A stretch of 64,000 bases of DNA from Amphritea pacifica (GCF_016924145.1 NZ_JAFFZO010000002.1:1-64000), one strand, 5' to 3'. Shown: positions 25,357 through 34,110, counted from the first letter of the stretch. Notes: generated by a model from the sequence alone, not told the origin. Numbers and translations are program-made.

Positions 25357-25404
25357 TTCTGACCCCGGTGTAGCAGGTGGTTCTTAGGTATTGTTGTCAC
25401 TTTC

Positions 25405-25432
25405 GGGGGAGGCTTTTGCCCCCCCTTTTTTT
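25405..25432 (+). terminator. Intrinsic terminator after tctA
   Basis: GGGGGAGGC, a TTTT loop and GCCCCCCC form a GC-rich stem with one bulge, followed by seven Ts. It ends the tctCBA transcript before the AbrB-family gene starting 14 bp later. Confidence 0.85.
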
Positions 25433-25445
25433 GGACATAATCAAC

Positions 25446-26456
25446 ATGTTGCTAGTTGTTCGAACGATGATCTTCGGGACTCTGGGCGGGTTGCTCGCCT
25501 ATTGGCTCGGTTTGCCGTCGGCCTGGCTAATTGGCGCATTGCTGGCGGTGGTGCTGGCAGGCGTGAGTGGCATTCAGGTGGCGATGCCTGCCGCAACATC
25601 CTCGCTGATCACGCTGTTTCTGGGTATCTCGGTGGCGCTCAATATCGAAACTGGGCTGGTAGACCAGTTGCTGCACTGGGCTGGTTCGATTGTACTGATG
25701 TGCCTGATGCTGGCTTCGCTGTTATGGGTATTATATCGGTACTACCTGTCCAGGGGGGGCTGGAACAGGGACGAGGCGTTATTCTGCTCAGTACCGGGCA
25801 ATCTGGCGATTATGCTGAGTATGGCCGCAGAAGTGAATGCTAATGTGCGTCGTATTTCGCTGATACACAGTGTACGCTTATTATTTCTGGTGTTCTGCAT
25901 ACCCCTTTTTTTGCCTGTCGCCGAACGCAGAGTCTCGTTACAGGGATTTCATATTGAACACCCTGAACGAATGTTCGTTACCATCGCTTTGGCAGCCGTT
26001 ATTGGCTGGATTCTGAAGCGCGTTAAACTCCCTGCACCGATGCTGGTGGGTGGGATTCTGGCCACCCTGCTGTTGAAGCAGGGGCTGGATTGGAACTGGC
26101 GCTTTCCCGATATGATTCTGGTTGCCCTATTGGTGTTTCTTGGTTGCGCCATCGGTTCACGCTTTAACAATATCGATATTCAGGAGTCAATTGCAGAGAT
26201 CAGGGCGGCGGCCGGCGGTTTGATGATTACCCTGATTATATCAGGCGTTTTCGCAACAGTTTTACACTACGTTGCTGCCGTTCCCTGGACCCAGGCGATG
26301 CTAGCCTATGCGCCCGGCGGAATGGAAGTGATGATCGCTATTGCAATGAATCAGGATGTTGATGCGCTGTTTGTTGCCTCCCATCAGATGTTCAGAATGC
26401 TGATCATGAGTATGACGATACCACTGCTGATGATGCTTATCAGACGAAAAGCATGA
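25446..26456 (+). CDS. AbrB-family membrane protein
   Basis: A polytopic membrane protein of about 336 aa of the family named after E. coli AbrB. An internal duplication is visible: FGTLGGLLAYWLGLPSAWLIG near residue 10 is echoed by VIGWILKRVKLPAPMLVGG near 185, each followed by more helices. Function in the family is poorly defined; transport or regulatory roles have been proposed. It follows tctA in the same direction but behind a strong terminator. ATG 25446 is preferred; a longer in-frame start would run through the terminator. Confidence 0.82.
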   Translation: MLLVVRTMIFGTLGGLLAYWLGLPSAWLIGALLAVVLAGVSGIQVAMPAATSSLITLFLGISVALNIETGLVDQLLHWAGSIVLMCLMLASLLWVLYRYYLSRGGWNRDEALFCSVPGNLAIMLSMAAEVNANVRRISLIHSVRLLFLVFCIPLFLPVAERRVSLQGFHIEHPERMFVTIALAAVIGWILKRVKLPAPMLVGGILATLLLKQGLDWNWRFPDMILVALLVFLGCAIGSRFNNIDIQESIAEIRAAAGGLMITLIISGVFATVLHYVAAVPWTQAMLAYAPGGMEVMIAIAMNQDVDALFVASHQMFRMLIMSMTIPLLMMLIRRKA

Positions 26457-26537
26457 CAATAAAGCATTAGAAAAGCGCTTTGATTGGAAGAGGTCTTAGC
26501 AGGCGGTAGATGATTGCCGTTGTGGCAATGTCAGGAA

Positions 26538-26613
26538 TGGCCTCCCCGAAGGGACTCGAACCCCTATCTAAGCCTTAGGAGGGCCCTATTCTATCCGGTT
26601 GAACTACGGGGAG
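26538..26613 (-). tRNA. tRNA-Arg (anticodon CCU)
   Basis: The minus strand folds into a cloverleaf of 76 nt: acceptor stem CTCCCCG/CGGGGAG, D-arm starting TAGTTCAA with GG in the loop, anticodon stem GGGCC/GGCTT around loop CTCCTAA (anticodon CCT), a T-arm of AGGGG TTCGAGT CCCTT, discriminator G and an encoded CCA (26538-26540). It lies between the AbrB gene and flgN. Confidence 0.93.
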
Positions 26614-26671
26614 GCAGTGGCAGGGATTCTACTTGTTCTGGCGCCTGAGGTCACGGGTAAATCAAAAAAAA

Positions 26672-27169
26672 TCAGGCTTTTCCCAGACTGTTCTGGGCAG
26701 CGTAGTTACCTTTTCCGCCGCTTTGATTGTAAAGGGTATTTTTCTGGTTCTGGCCTCTGATGATGCTCATCAGTTGTTCCAGGTTGCGGCTGTTGCGGCT
26801 GATGATAATCTCATTGCGCTTATTCTTATCATTGACCTGATGCAGTGCCTGCTCCAGTTCTGTCCAGCATGAGCGGAATGACGTTGATTCAGTACTGTTT
26901 AGCTGTGCCTGATAGCTTTGCAGACCCTCTTTGTCCGGGGTTATACCGGCAGCGACAAAGAGTTGATTGCGGGTCTGGTTGTTTTCTTCCAGTTGTTGAA
27001 GAATATCGGTTTTCTTTTCTACCAGTTCCTGTAGCTGCTCGATGTTGCGCTGCTGAAGCGCCTGGTACTCTGCATCAAGCAATTCACACAGTGCTGTAAG
27101 AAAAGTAATGCCCTGAGTTGTCAGGGCATTAATTTGATCGAGTGGTGGCTGTGCGCTCAACGGTATCAA
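26672..27169 (-). CDS. flgN: Flagellar chaperone FlgN
   Basis: A 165-aa helical protein rich in Gln, Leu and Glu, typical of FlgN, the export chaperone of the hook-filament junction proteins FlgK and FlgL. The core is coiled coil (about residues 30-75, LQQRNIEQLQELVEKK). It begins at a TTG whose TG is shared with the flgM stop, so translation is probably coupled. Place beside flgM is standard. Confidence 0.9.
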   Translation of the reverse strand: MIPLSAQPPLDQINALTTQGITFLTALCELLDAEYQALQQRNIEQLQELVEKKTDILQQLEENNQTRNQLFVAAGITPDKEGLQSYQAQLNSTESTSFRSCWTELEQALHQVNDKNKRNEIIISRNSRNLEQLMSIIRGQNQKNTLYNQSGGKGNYAAQNSLGKA

Positions 27170-27480
27170 TCCAGCATGCTTTCGATCTGGAACAAACCGC
27201 GAGCGGTACTTTCATAGTTGATCTGATAACTGCCGTCATCTATTGCAGCTTTCAGCTCGGCAACTTTCTGCTCATTGACAGAAATGCCCTCTTCAACGAC
27301 CTGTCCGGCACTTTTCTGTACTGCCTGTGCCGCATCGCTCAGGCTGACTCCTGCTGAGACTGGTGTCTCTGTAGCAGTAGTCTGCTGAGATTTACTCTCG
27401 GCTGCAGGCTGATCATTTACCTTGGCACGAGAGTTAGCCGCCTGTGAAGAAGACGTTAAACCCGTGATATCAATAACCAT
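27166..27480 (-). CDS. flgM: Anti-sigma-28 factor FlgM
   Basis: A 104-aa protein with the FlgM layout: a disordered Ser/Ala-rich N-terminus (VIDITGLTSSSQAANSR) and a C-terminal helical sigma-binding region (GISVNEQKVAELKAAIDDGSYQIN). It binds and holds FliA until the hook is complete, then is exported. A sigma-28 promoter lies 31-57 bp upstream of its start, giving the usual feedback loop. Confidence 0.93.
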   Translation of the reverse strand: MVIDITGLTSSSQAANSRAKVNDQPAAESKSQQTTATETPVSAGVSLSDAAQAVQKSAGQVVEEGISVNEQKVAELKAAIDDGSYQINYESTARGLFQIESMLD

Positions 27481-27510
27481 TTTCTGGTCCTCATGCTGTT
27501 CTGAATACAG

Positions 27511-27537
27511 CTATCGGCGTGCTGGTGGAAAACTTTA
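27511..27537 (-). promoter_or_regulatory. Sigma-28 promoter of flgMN
   Basis: On the minus strand the sequence reads TAAA-N15-GCCGATAG, matching the FliA consensus TAAA-N15-GCCGATAA at 11 of 12 fixed positions. It lies 31 bp before the flgM start. Confidence 0.8.
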
Positions 27538-27597
27538 ATGCTATTTGTAAATTAATGAGCCCAGTATAGCAGCTCAAATATCGGCCTGCGAGGGTTG

Positions 27598-28320
27598 CTA
27601 TTGACCATTGACTGAAACGACCCCCTGACTCTTTACATATCCGTAGACCTGTTTGCCTGAACGGCTGTTGATTACACTGATCTGCTCTCCCAGAGAACCA
27701 TCCTGTTCGGCGGTACCGGTCATGCGGACGGTCATAGCCCCTTTTCGGGCTTCGATATAGACAAGATCTCCTTTTCGGATCAGTAATCTTTTTTCAACCA
27801 GCGTCGGTGAGATGATCTGGTTAGAGGCAAGCGACCGCTTGACCTCTCTGCCGATCAGCTCTCCGGGGTTAGTAAAGTAGGCTGACGACAGACTTTTGGT
27901 ATCATACTCTTTCAGATAGATATCAGAATCACCCAAAATGGTGCCTTTACTCAGTGCCCGGCTGGAGACCACAACAGGTTGCCACTGTTCAATGGTGGCA
28001 GAGATAAAAATAGTCCACACAGGTTGATTACAGATCGCTTTGGCCGTGATTCGGGTTGCCCTGCCAGGTGCATGAATAAAGGATATCGGGCCATTGCAAC
28101 GGCGTTTATCCAGGGTGGGTGCCAGGGGAGATACTCTGACGACGGTGCGCGCCATGGGGGCTGTTTTCTGGTACTGTTGCTCCAGGAATTGCTGTGCTTT
28201 CTGGCTAATCGAGTCTGTTTCAGCGGCCAGAGTGCTCTTTACTGGCACGGCTAACATAGCTATAAGTGTGATTATTGTGGAGAATATGTTTTTTTTCACG
28301 CTTGATCCGGAAGTTCGCAT
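27598..28320 (-). CDS. flgA: Flagellar P-ring assembly chaperone FlgA
   Basis: A 240-aa exported protein with a signal peptide (cleavage near residue 32) and a C-terminal SAF domain (about residues 120-235; ALSKGTILGDSDI, LVYIEARKGAMTVRMTG). FlgA helps FlgI polymerise into the P-ring in the periplasm. Four cysteines near 75-100 are unusual for such a short stretch; at least some may form disulfides. It is divergent from cheV. Confidence 0.92.
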   Translation of the reverse strand: MRTSGSSVKKNIFSTIITLIAMLAVPVKSTLAAETDSISQKAQQFLEQQYQKTAPMARTVVRVSPLAPTLDKRRCNGPISFIHAPGRATRITAKAICNQPVWTIFISATIEQWQPVVVSSRALSKGTILGDSDIYLKEYDTKSLSSAYFTNPGELIGREVKRSLASNQIISPTLVEKRLLIRKGDLVYIEARKGAMTVRMTGTAEQDGSLGEQISVINSRSGKQVYGYVKSQGVVSVNGQ

Positions 28321-28376
28321 TGCTACTCATCAATAATGTTGGCAATGTTCAGGTAACGCATAGTACAGAGAGCATC

Positions 28377-29312
28377 ATGTCAGGTATAAACAGTACTGTA
28401 AACCAACGTACCAATATGGCGGGACAGAACCGCCTGGAACTGCTTTTGTTTGGGCTTAATGATGACCAGGAATATGGTATCAATGTCTTCAAAGTCCGGG
28501 AAGTTCTGACCTGTCCTGAATTGACAGGTATTCCAAAGCAGACCACTGCTCTTAAAGGCCTGGCCCATATCCGTGGGGAAACGATTCCGGTGATTGATCT
28601 TTCCCAGGCAATTGGCGGCGGGCCCATCCCCGCAGAGGATCGGTTGAACTGTTTTCTGATCGTATCAGAGTATAACCGCCGGGTTCTGGCGTTTTTGGTG
28701 CGCAATGTTGATCGTATTCTGCCCGCTAAATGGGATCAGGTCAGTCCTCCACCTATTGAAACCAATGAGAAGAACTATCTGACCGCCGTTGTCCAGCATG
28801 AAGGGGGGCTGATAGAGATTCTTGATGTCGAACAGGTGCTGGCTGATCTTATTCCGGTGAGTACTGATGTAAAGACAACTAAAGTCACTGAGAACTTCAA
28901 GAAGAATGCTGCGCAATACCATATTCTGGTTGTCGATGATTCCAGTGTTGCCCGGACTCAGGTAAAGAAAGCGCTGGAAAACCTGAATATAAAGGTGACC
29001 ACGGCGAACGATGGTAAAGCGGCCCTTGATATGCTGACAGAGATGGCGGACAAAGATCAGCGGATGACCGATATGTTTCTGATGGTGATTTCCGATATCG
29101 AAATGCCTCAGATGGATGGCTATACTCTGGTGAAGAAAATTCGTGAGGATGTTCGTCTGAAGCCTTTATACGTGATGTTACACAGTTCACTGAGTGGTCG
29201 CTTCAATCTGGCGATGGTGAAGCGTGTCGGGGCTGATGCCTTTATTGGCAAGTTTAATCCGGATGAGTTGGCTGAGGCGGTGATTCAGCGAATAGAGTCA
29301 GTAGAGGGGTGA
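28377..29312 (+). CDS. cheV: Chemotaxis coupling protein CheV
   Basis: A 311-aa fusion of a CheW-like domain (residues about 15-165; ELLLFGLNDDQEYGINVFKVREV) and a receiver domain (about 180-305; phospho-acceptor in VISDIEMPQMDGY). It couples receptors to CheA and probably modulates adaptation. ATG 28377 is chosen: an earlier in-frame codon would extend into the flgA promoter region and adds no domain. cheR follows 28 nt later, as in Pseudomonas. Confidence 0.94.
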   Translation: MSGINSTVNQRTNMAGQNRLELLLFGLNDDQEYGINVFKVREVLTCPELTGIPKQTTALKGLAHIRGETIPVIDLSQAIGGGPIPAEDRLNCFLIVSEYNRRVLAFLVRNVDRILPAKWDQVSPPPIETNEKNYLTAVVQHEGGLIEILDVEQVLADLIPVSTDVKTTKVTENFKKNAAQYHILVVDDSSVARTQVKKALENLNIKVTTANDGKAALDMLTEMADKDQRMTDMFLMVISDIEMPQMDGYTLVKKIREDVRLKPLYVMLHSSLSGRFNLAMVKRVGADAFIGKFNPDELAEAVIQRIESVEG

Positions 29313-29340
29313 TTAATACAATACGTAAGAGGATGGTGTT

Positions 29341-30186
29341 CTGAACGGCCAGAAAATAAGGATTACTCAACAGGAGTTTGATCAGTTTTGCCAGTTTCTT
29401 GAACAGGCATGCGGCATACTACTGGCAAAACACAAGCAATACCTGGTGGAGAGTCGCTTAAGTAAAATTCTTATTGATGGACAGTTTGATTCACTGGGTC
29501 AGCTTGTGTTGACTCTGGAGCGTCCAGGGAACAGTCTTCTGAAAGAGCAGGTCATCAATGCGATGACGACCAATGAGACGCTCTGGTTTCGCGATATTCA
29601 TCCCTATGAAATATTAAAAGATAAGCTGCTACCTGAGCTGGCCGAAAAGCAGGCGGGCACTCAGCGGCTTAAGGTCTGGTCAGCCGCCTGTTCTACCGGA
29701 CAGGAACCCTACTCCATCAGTATGATTATTGATGAGTTTAAGGATCAGAACCCTGCAGCGTTCAGACTGGGTGAGGAGATTATTGCTACTGATATCAGCA
29801 CCCGGGTATTGGAGCAGGCACGCCTGGCTGAATATGAGATGCTGGCGCTGGGAAGGGGGCTGTCGCAGGATCGACTGAAAAAGTTCTTCGTACCGGGAAA
29901 ACATGATGGCTGGTCTCTGTTACCGAAGATTAAAAAACGGGTGACTTTCAGAGAGATGAACCTGCTTGGCGCCTATACAGGTATTGGTCCCTGCGATATT
30001 GTTTTTTGCCGTAATGTCCTGATCTATTTTTCGTCTGAGCGTAAGCGCGAAATTCTGACGAAAATCCATAAAACACTCAAACCTGGTGGTTATCTGCTTC
30101 TGGGTGCATCCGAGTCTATTGGTGAGCTGAATAATCTGTTTGAAATGGTTCATTGTCGCCCGGGTATCATCTATAAAGCTAAATAA
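29341..30186 (+). CDS. cheR: Chemotaxis receptor methyltransferase CheR, apparent CTG start
   Basis: The 281-aa protein has an N-terminal CheR helical domain (ITQQEFDQFCQFLEQ) and a SAM methyltransferase domain (VWSAACSTGQEPYSI near residue 105, CDIVFCRNVLIYF near 222). It methylates chemoreceptors using S-adenosylmethionine. No ATG, GTG or TTG exists in frame before GTG 29446, and starting there would delete the first 35 residues, including most of the N-terminal helices. CTG 29341 gives the normal family length and lies 7 nt after AAGAGGA (29327-29333). ATG 29333 is out of frame and stops after three codons. A small indel cannot be excluded. Confidence 0.85.
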   Translation: MNGQKIRITQQEFDQFCQFLEQACGILLAKHKQYLVESRLSKILIDGQFDSLGQLVLTLERPGNSLLKEQVINAMTTNETLWFRDIHPYEILKDKLLPELAEKQAGTQRLKVWSAACSTGQEPYSISMIIDEFKDQNPAAFRLGEEIIATDISTRVLEQARLAEYEMLALGRGLSQDRLKKFFVPGKHDGWSLLPKIKKRVTFREMNLLGAYTGIGPCDIVFCRNVLIYFSSERKREILTKIHKTLKPGGYLLLGASESIGELNNLFEMVHCRPGIIYKAK

Positions 30187-30207
30187 CGCGCCTTGAGCGC
30201 GTTTTTT
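30185..30207 (+). terminator. Intrinsic terminator after cheR
   Basis: AACGCGC (30185-30191), a 5-nt loop and GCGCGTT (30197-30203) followed by more Ts form a standard terminator that overlaps the end of cheR. Confidence 0.85.
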
Positions 30208-30385
30208 AGTTATCTGGCACTCGTCGTTAGAGCGTCACAAAGCGCGTGTCTTACTCGTTCCTCGCAAAAACCTTCTTTGCAACTGTTGGAAAGATCGTTA
30301 AAACAGACAACACTCTGTAAGCACGCTGTCGTGTCTGTGTCCATCAGACCTGGATGGAAATTCCATTTTTAGCCATGCCCCTTCA

Positions 30386-30445
30386 TTGCCGCTCTCCGTT
30401 TTACTTTGCCGCTTTGCCGCTATTTCCCGGATAAGTGTTGCCGCA
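30386..30445 (+). promoter_or_regulatory. Four TTGCCGC repeats upstream of the flgB promoter
   Basis: TTGCCGCT occurs at 30386, 30406 and 30414, and TTGCCGCA at 30438, all in one orientation and 50-110 bp before the sigma-54 promoter at 30496. This is where an enhancer-binding protein would sit. The reverse complement AGCGGCAA occurs at 34157-34164 just downstream of the flgF sigma-54 promoter. FleR (encoded at 49501) or FleQ are candidate binders. The rest of the 370-bp gap 30187-30556 holds the cheR terminator and the promoter. Confidence 0.45.
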
Positions 30446-30495
30446 TCGCTATATGAAAAACATTAAGGTTATGTTTTAAAAGGGTTTGTTGGTGT

Positions 30496-30511
30496 TGGTA
30501 TCGCTCTTGCA
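30496..30511 (+). promoter_or_regulatory. Sigma-54 promoter of flgBCDE
   Basis: TGGTATCGCTCTTGCA has GG and GC exactly 10 bp apart, the -24/-12 pattern (TGGCAC-N5-TTGCW). It lies about 45 bp before the flgB ATG. Confidence 0.8.
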
Positions 30512-30556
30512 TTGTTGGGTATGAAGATCTGAAACCGGACACTTTGAGGAAAATCG

Positions 30557-30958
30557 ATGGCAATCAGCTTTGACAAAGCGCTGGGAATTCATGAACAGGC
30601 GGTGGGCCTGCGAATTCAGCGTGCTGAAATTCTGGCAAATAATATCGCTAACGGCGATACGCCAAATTACAAAGCCCGGGATATCGATTTTAAAAGTATT
30701 CTGCAGGGTGTTCAGGAGGGGCAGCAGCCATTGCCAATGGCCCGTACCCATGCCGGACACAACCAGGGATTAATCGACTCTGACTTTGCTGCGGAGTTGA
30801 TGTACCGGATTCCCAGTCAGCCGAGTATCGATGGTAATACGGTGGATGTTCAGGAAGAGATGGCTCGCTATAGCAAAAATGCGGTTGATTATCAGGCTTC
30901 ATTTCAGTTTCTGAATAAAAAGTTCAAAGGTCTTAGTAATGCGATTAGGGGTGAATAA
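30557..30958 (+). CDS. flgB: Flagellar proximal rod protein FlgB
   Basis: A 133-aa rod protein with the N-terminal motif of axial proteins (RAEILANNIANGDTPNYKARD, residues about 20-40) and C-terminal heptads (EMARYSKNAVDYQ). It forms part of the rod crossing the periplasm and is secreted by the flagellar type III apparatus. First gene of the sigma-54-controlled flgBCDE unit; flgC starts 2 nt after its stop. Confidence 0.96.
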   Translation: MAISFDKALGIHEQAVGLRIQRAEILANNIANGDTPNYKARDIDFKSILQGVQEGQQPLPMARTHAGHNQGLIDSDFAAELMYRIPSQPSIDGNTVDVQEEMARYSKNAVDYQASFQFLNKKFKGLSNAIRGE

Positions 30959-30960
30959 CC

Positions 30961-31395
30961 ATGTCTCTGGGTAATGTTTTTGATATTGCTGGATCTGCTA
31001 TGAGTGCACAGACGGTGCGGCTCAATACCACCGCCAGTAATATGGCTAATGCTGAGAGTGTCAGCAGCAGTGCCGGTGAAACCTATCGCGCCCGTAAGCC
31101 GGTGTTTGAGCTGAAACAAACCGATAATCTGCAGCCGGGCGGAATACCCATGGGAACGCAGGCGGGTCAGGGGGTTTCAATCTCAGGGATCGTTGAAAGT
31201 GATGCCCCGCTGCGTCAGGAGTATAACCCGGATCACCCGATGGCGGATGAGAATGGTTATGTCTACTACCCGAATGTGAATGTTGTAGAAGAGATGGCGG
31301 ATATGATCTCGGCGTCACGCTCTTTTCAGATAAATGCTGAGATCATGAATACGGCAAAACAGATGATGCAGAAGGCTCTGACGCTGGGCCAGTAA
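30961..31395 (+). CDS. flgC: Flagellar proximal rod protein FlgC
   Basis: A 144-aa rod protein with the axial signature LNTTASNMANAES near residue 20 and the C-terminal NVVEEMADMISASRSFQ motif that pairs with the N-terminal helix. Length is standard (about 135-150). Confidence 0.96.
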   Translation: MSLGNVFDIAGSAMSAQTVRLNTTASNMANAESVSSSAGETYRARKPVFELKQTDNLQPGGIPMGTQAGQGVSISGIVESDAPLRQEYNPDHPMADENGYVYYPNVNVVEEMADMISASRSFQINAEIMNTAKQMMQKALTLGQ

Positions 31396-31436
31396 GCCCC
31401 GGCGATGTGATGAAAGCCTGATGTGAGGTATATGTT

Positions 31437-32111
31437 ATGAGTGTTAACGACGTTTCGGGAACGCAATCGATCTACGACAAGATCAATGCGCAGAATCAGA
31501 GTAATTCCACATCGGCACAAGGCAGTGGCAACGCTGACAGTGAGATGTTTATGAAGCTGATGATTGCACAGTTGCAAAATCAGGACCCTACCAGCCCTGC
31601 TGAAACCAGCGAGTTTATGCAGCAGATCGCCAGTATGAGTACGGTGGAGAATATTGCCAAGCTGAATACGACCATGGAAAACATGTCGGCTTCACTGCTC
31701 TCAAGTCAGGCTGCTCTGCAGGCGTCTTCACTGATTGGTCAGGATGTATATGCCAAGACCGATGTGGCACAGGTAGGTGAATCAGGTGAGATCAGAGGGG
31801 TGGTTGAACTGCCTGTGAGCACCGAGAACCTGCGGGTTTCTATCTATGACAGCGCTAATAATCTTATTGATGAAGTTGAGATGGGCAGTCAGGGGAGTGG
31901 AGACCACTATTTTGTGTGGAATGCCGGTGATCGTCCTCCAGGGGAGTATCGGGTTGTCGCTGAAGCGCAGGTTGATGGTAATTATAAAACGGCTAGCAGC
32001 TTTATTGCTTATAACGTCAATAGCGTCACGCTGGGGCAAAATGGTATCGGTATGAAGGTAAATACCGATGCTGGCTCGGTCGACTTCAGTGATGTCAAAC
32101 GAATTGGGTAA
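31437..32111 (+). CDS. flgD: Flagellar hook cap/scaffold protein FlgD
   Basis: A 224-aa protein with the FlgD N-terminal export/assembly segment (FMKLMIAQLQNQDPTSP near residue 38) and a C-terminal Fn3-like/Tudor region (residues about 110-220). It caps the growing hook and is needed for FlgE assembly. flgE starts 14 nt downstream. Confidence 0.95.
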   Translation: MSVNDVSGTQSIYDKINAQNQSNSTSAQGSGNADSEMFMKLMIAQLQNQDPTSPAETSEFMQQIASMSTVENIAKLNTTMENMSASLLSSQAALQASSLIGQDVYAKTDVAQVGESGEIRGVVELPVSTENLRVSIYDSANNLIDEVEMGSQGSGDHYFVWNAGDRPPGEYRVVAEAQVDGNYKTASSFIAYNVNSVTLGQNGIGMKVNTDAGSVDFSDVKRIG

Positions 32112-32125
32112 ATCGGAGAAGAATC

Positions 32126-34045
32126 ATGGCGGGTTTTAATACTGCGATAACAGGGCTTAAGGCGGCAACAACGAATCTGGATGTAACCGGTAATAACATC
32201 GCGAACTCCAGTACCATTGGTTTTAAAGCCTCGCGTACAGAGTTTGGTGATATTTATGCAACCGCGGTTGTTGGCGCCGGTTCCAGTAATGTCGCCGGTT
32301 CCGGTGTTACCGTAACGGATATTGCACAAAACTTTCAGGCGGGTACCACTGAGTTTACCAACAATAACCTGGATCTGGCGATTAATGGCTCCGGTTTCTT
32401 CCAGCTGGATGATGGGCAGGGCGGTGTGACCTACACACGTGCTGGCGCATTTGAGCTGAATAAAGATGGTTTTGTTGTCTCTAAGTCGGGTAAATATCTG
32501 CAGGGCTACGGTCTGGATTCACAGGGTAACCGTCTGCCTATCGGAAACCTGGCGGTTGACCAGAAGGAAAGTCCTCCCCAGGCAACTAACAATATTGGTT
32601 TGTCGTTTAACATCAATGATGCAGCGGACCCAACGCTGTTAAGTACGCCTTATGATAAGGATGTGCCTTCTTCGTTCACCTACAGTACGACAGTGCGAAC
32701 CTTTGACAGCCTGGGTAATGAAAACACGGTTAAATACAATATTGTTGAGCAGCGTCCGGTTCGTGATGTTTACACGGTTTCTGCAACTGTGCCTACTAAC
32801 TTAACGATCAGCGGAGTTAACGTTAGTTTTGATGCTGCCGGTACTCCTGATCCGGTTGCTCTGGATACCCTGAAAAGTACGGATAAGCGTATAGATACAA
32901 CTACCCTTGCTTATAATGCTGCAGATGGAACTATCAGTTTTGAGACCTATGCTAAATACAGCAGCTATGGTGATATGCTGATCAATGACGCTGGCGGTGC
33001 TGATATTACACCTGAGCCGACTGAGCGTGACGCAAACGAGAACTACGCCTATACCTTAGCGGTGCCTGCGGCTGATACAACTCTGACAATTGGTGGTGTT
33101 CCGATTGAAATTGCTACCAGTCCGACGGTGCCAACACTAAATGATATAGCTGATCAGATCCGTGCAAGAGAGACCGATATTAAAGACCGAAACCCCAATG
33201 TTGAGTCAGTGACGGTTGTGGATGAAGCGGGGTCGTTCAGGCTGGATATCCGTTTTAAAGCGGACTACGGCAACATCGGCTCAGAATTCAGTGTGTCAGA
33301 GACCGGTGGAACTGTTTTGACCGCGATTCCAGAGCGTACCTATGAAGGCGATAACAGTTATCGTGGGCAGTATCAGATGTTCGCCTACCTTAATGGTACT
33401 GAACTGCTGGATATCGGTAAAAGTGTCGATCCGGGTGAGTCAGGTTTTGCAATTAAACCGCAGGATACCCTGAGTGAAGTGGGTTCTGTGATGCTGGGCT
33501 TCGATCCCACTACCGGTTTCCTGAACAGTGTCAACGGAACGACCTTTTCCCGCGGCGCCACCGCGCCTCAGTTAACCATTAAGGGTGCTGATCCGGCGAA
33601 TACGGAGACTCTGATCAATCTGGATCTGTCCAATAGTACACAGTTTGCGTCCGCATCAATTGTTAAAGCCTCTTCTCAGGATGGCTACACCAAAGGTGAC
33701 CTGATCGGGGTGAGCTTTGCTGAAACGGGTGAGATGGTTGCTGCTTTCTCCAATGGCCAGAAGCAGAACCTCGGTGTAGTAGCGTTCGCAACCTTTGAAA
33801 ACCAGTCAGGCCTGCAGCCAGCGGGTGATACCGAATGGGGTGCAACACTGACTTCGGGTAATGCGGTGCTTAACCCACCGGGAACCGGTTTGAACGGTAG
33901 CCTGCGTTCTGCCGCGCTGGAACAATCCAACGTTGATCTGTCGACAGAATTGGTAAGGTTGATCGAGGCGCAGCGTAACTTCCAGGCAAACTCGAAAACA
34001 CTGGAAACCCTGAATACGGTGACTCAGGCAATTCTGCAGATCTGA
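32126..34045 (+). CDS. flgE: Flagellar hook protein FlgE, enlarged
   Basis: A 639-aa hook subunit. The conserved ends are clear: N-terminal GLKAATTNLDVTGNNIANSSTIGFK and C-terminal LVRLIEAQRNFQANSKTLET. Many FlgE proteins are about 400-470 aa; the extra length lies in the middle (about residues 200-450), the surface-exposed D2/D3 part. It is the last gene before a strong terminator. Confidence 0.95.
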   Translation: MAGFNTAITGLKAATTNLDVTGNNIANSSTIGFKASRTEFGDIYATAVVGAGSSNVAGSGVTVTDIAQNFQAGTTEFTNNNLDLAINGSGFFQLDDGQGGVTYTRAGAFELNKDGFVVSKSGKYLQGYGLDSQGNRLPIGNLAVDQKESPPQATNNIGLSFNINDAADPTLLSTPYDKDVPSSFTYSTTVRTFDSLGNENTVKYNIVEQRPVRDVYTVSATVPTNLTISGVNVSFDAAGTPDPVALDTLKSTDKRIDTTTLAYNAADGTISFETYAKYSSYGDMLINDAGGADITPEPTERDANENYAYTLAVPAADTTLTIGGVPIEIATSPTVPTLNDIADQIRARETDIKDRNPNVESVTVVDEAGSFRLDIRFKADYGNIGSEFSVSETGGTVLTAIPERTYEGDNSYRGQYQMFAYLNGTELLDIGKSVDPGESGFAIKPQDTLSEVGSVMLGFDPTTGFLNSVNGTTFSRGATAPQLTIKGADPANTETLINLDLSNSTQFASASIVKASSQDGYTKGDLIGVSFAETGEMVAAFSNGQKQNLGVVAFATFENQSGLQPAGDTEWGATLTSGNAVLNPPGTGLNGSLRSAALEQSNVDLSTELVRLIEAQRNFQANSKTLETLNTVTQAILQI

Positions 34046-34067
34046 TTTTGGTTTGATACATTATTTT

Positions 34068-34093
34068 AAAAGGCGACTTCGGTCGCCTTTTTT
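34068..34093 (+). terminator. Intrinsic terminator after flgE
   Basis: AAAAGGCGAC (34068-34077), a stable TTCG tetraloop, then GTCGCCTTTT and further Ts. It splits flgBCDE from flgFGHIJ. Confidence 0.9.
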
Positions 34094-34110
34094 GTGTCTT
34101 TGATAAAGGT

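Noticed and set aside
26538-26613. tRNA-Arg as an integration site for a mobile element
   Set aside because: No integrase gene or repeated copy of the tRNA 3' end is visible nearby, and the flanks are ordinary chromosomal genes.
29333-29343. ATG start for cheR
   Set aside because: It is out of frame with the CheR domain, reads ATG GTG TTC TGA, and overlaps the ribosome site.
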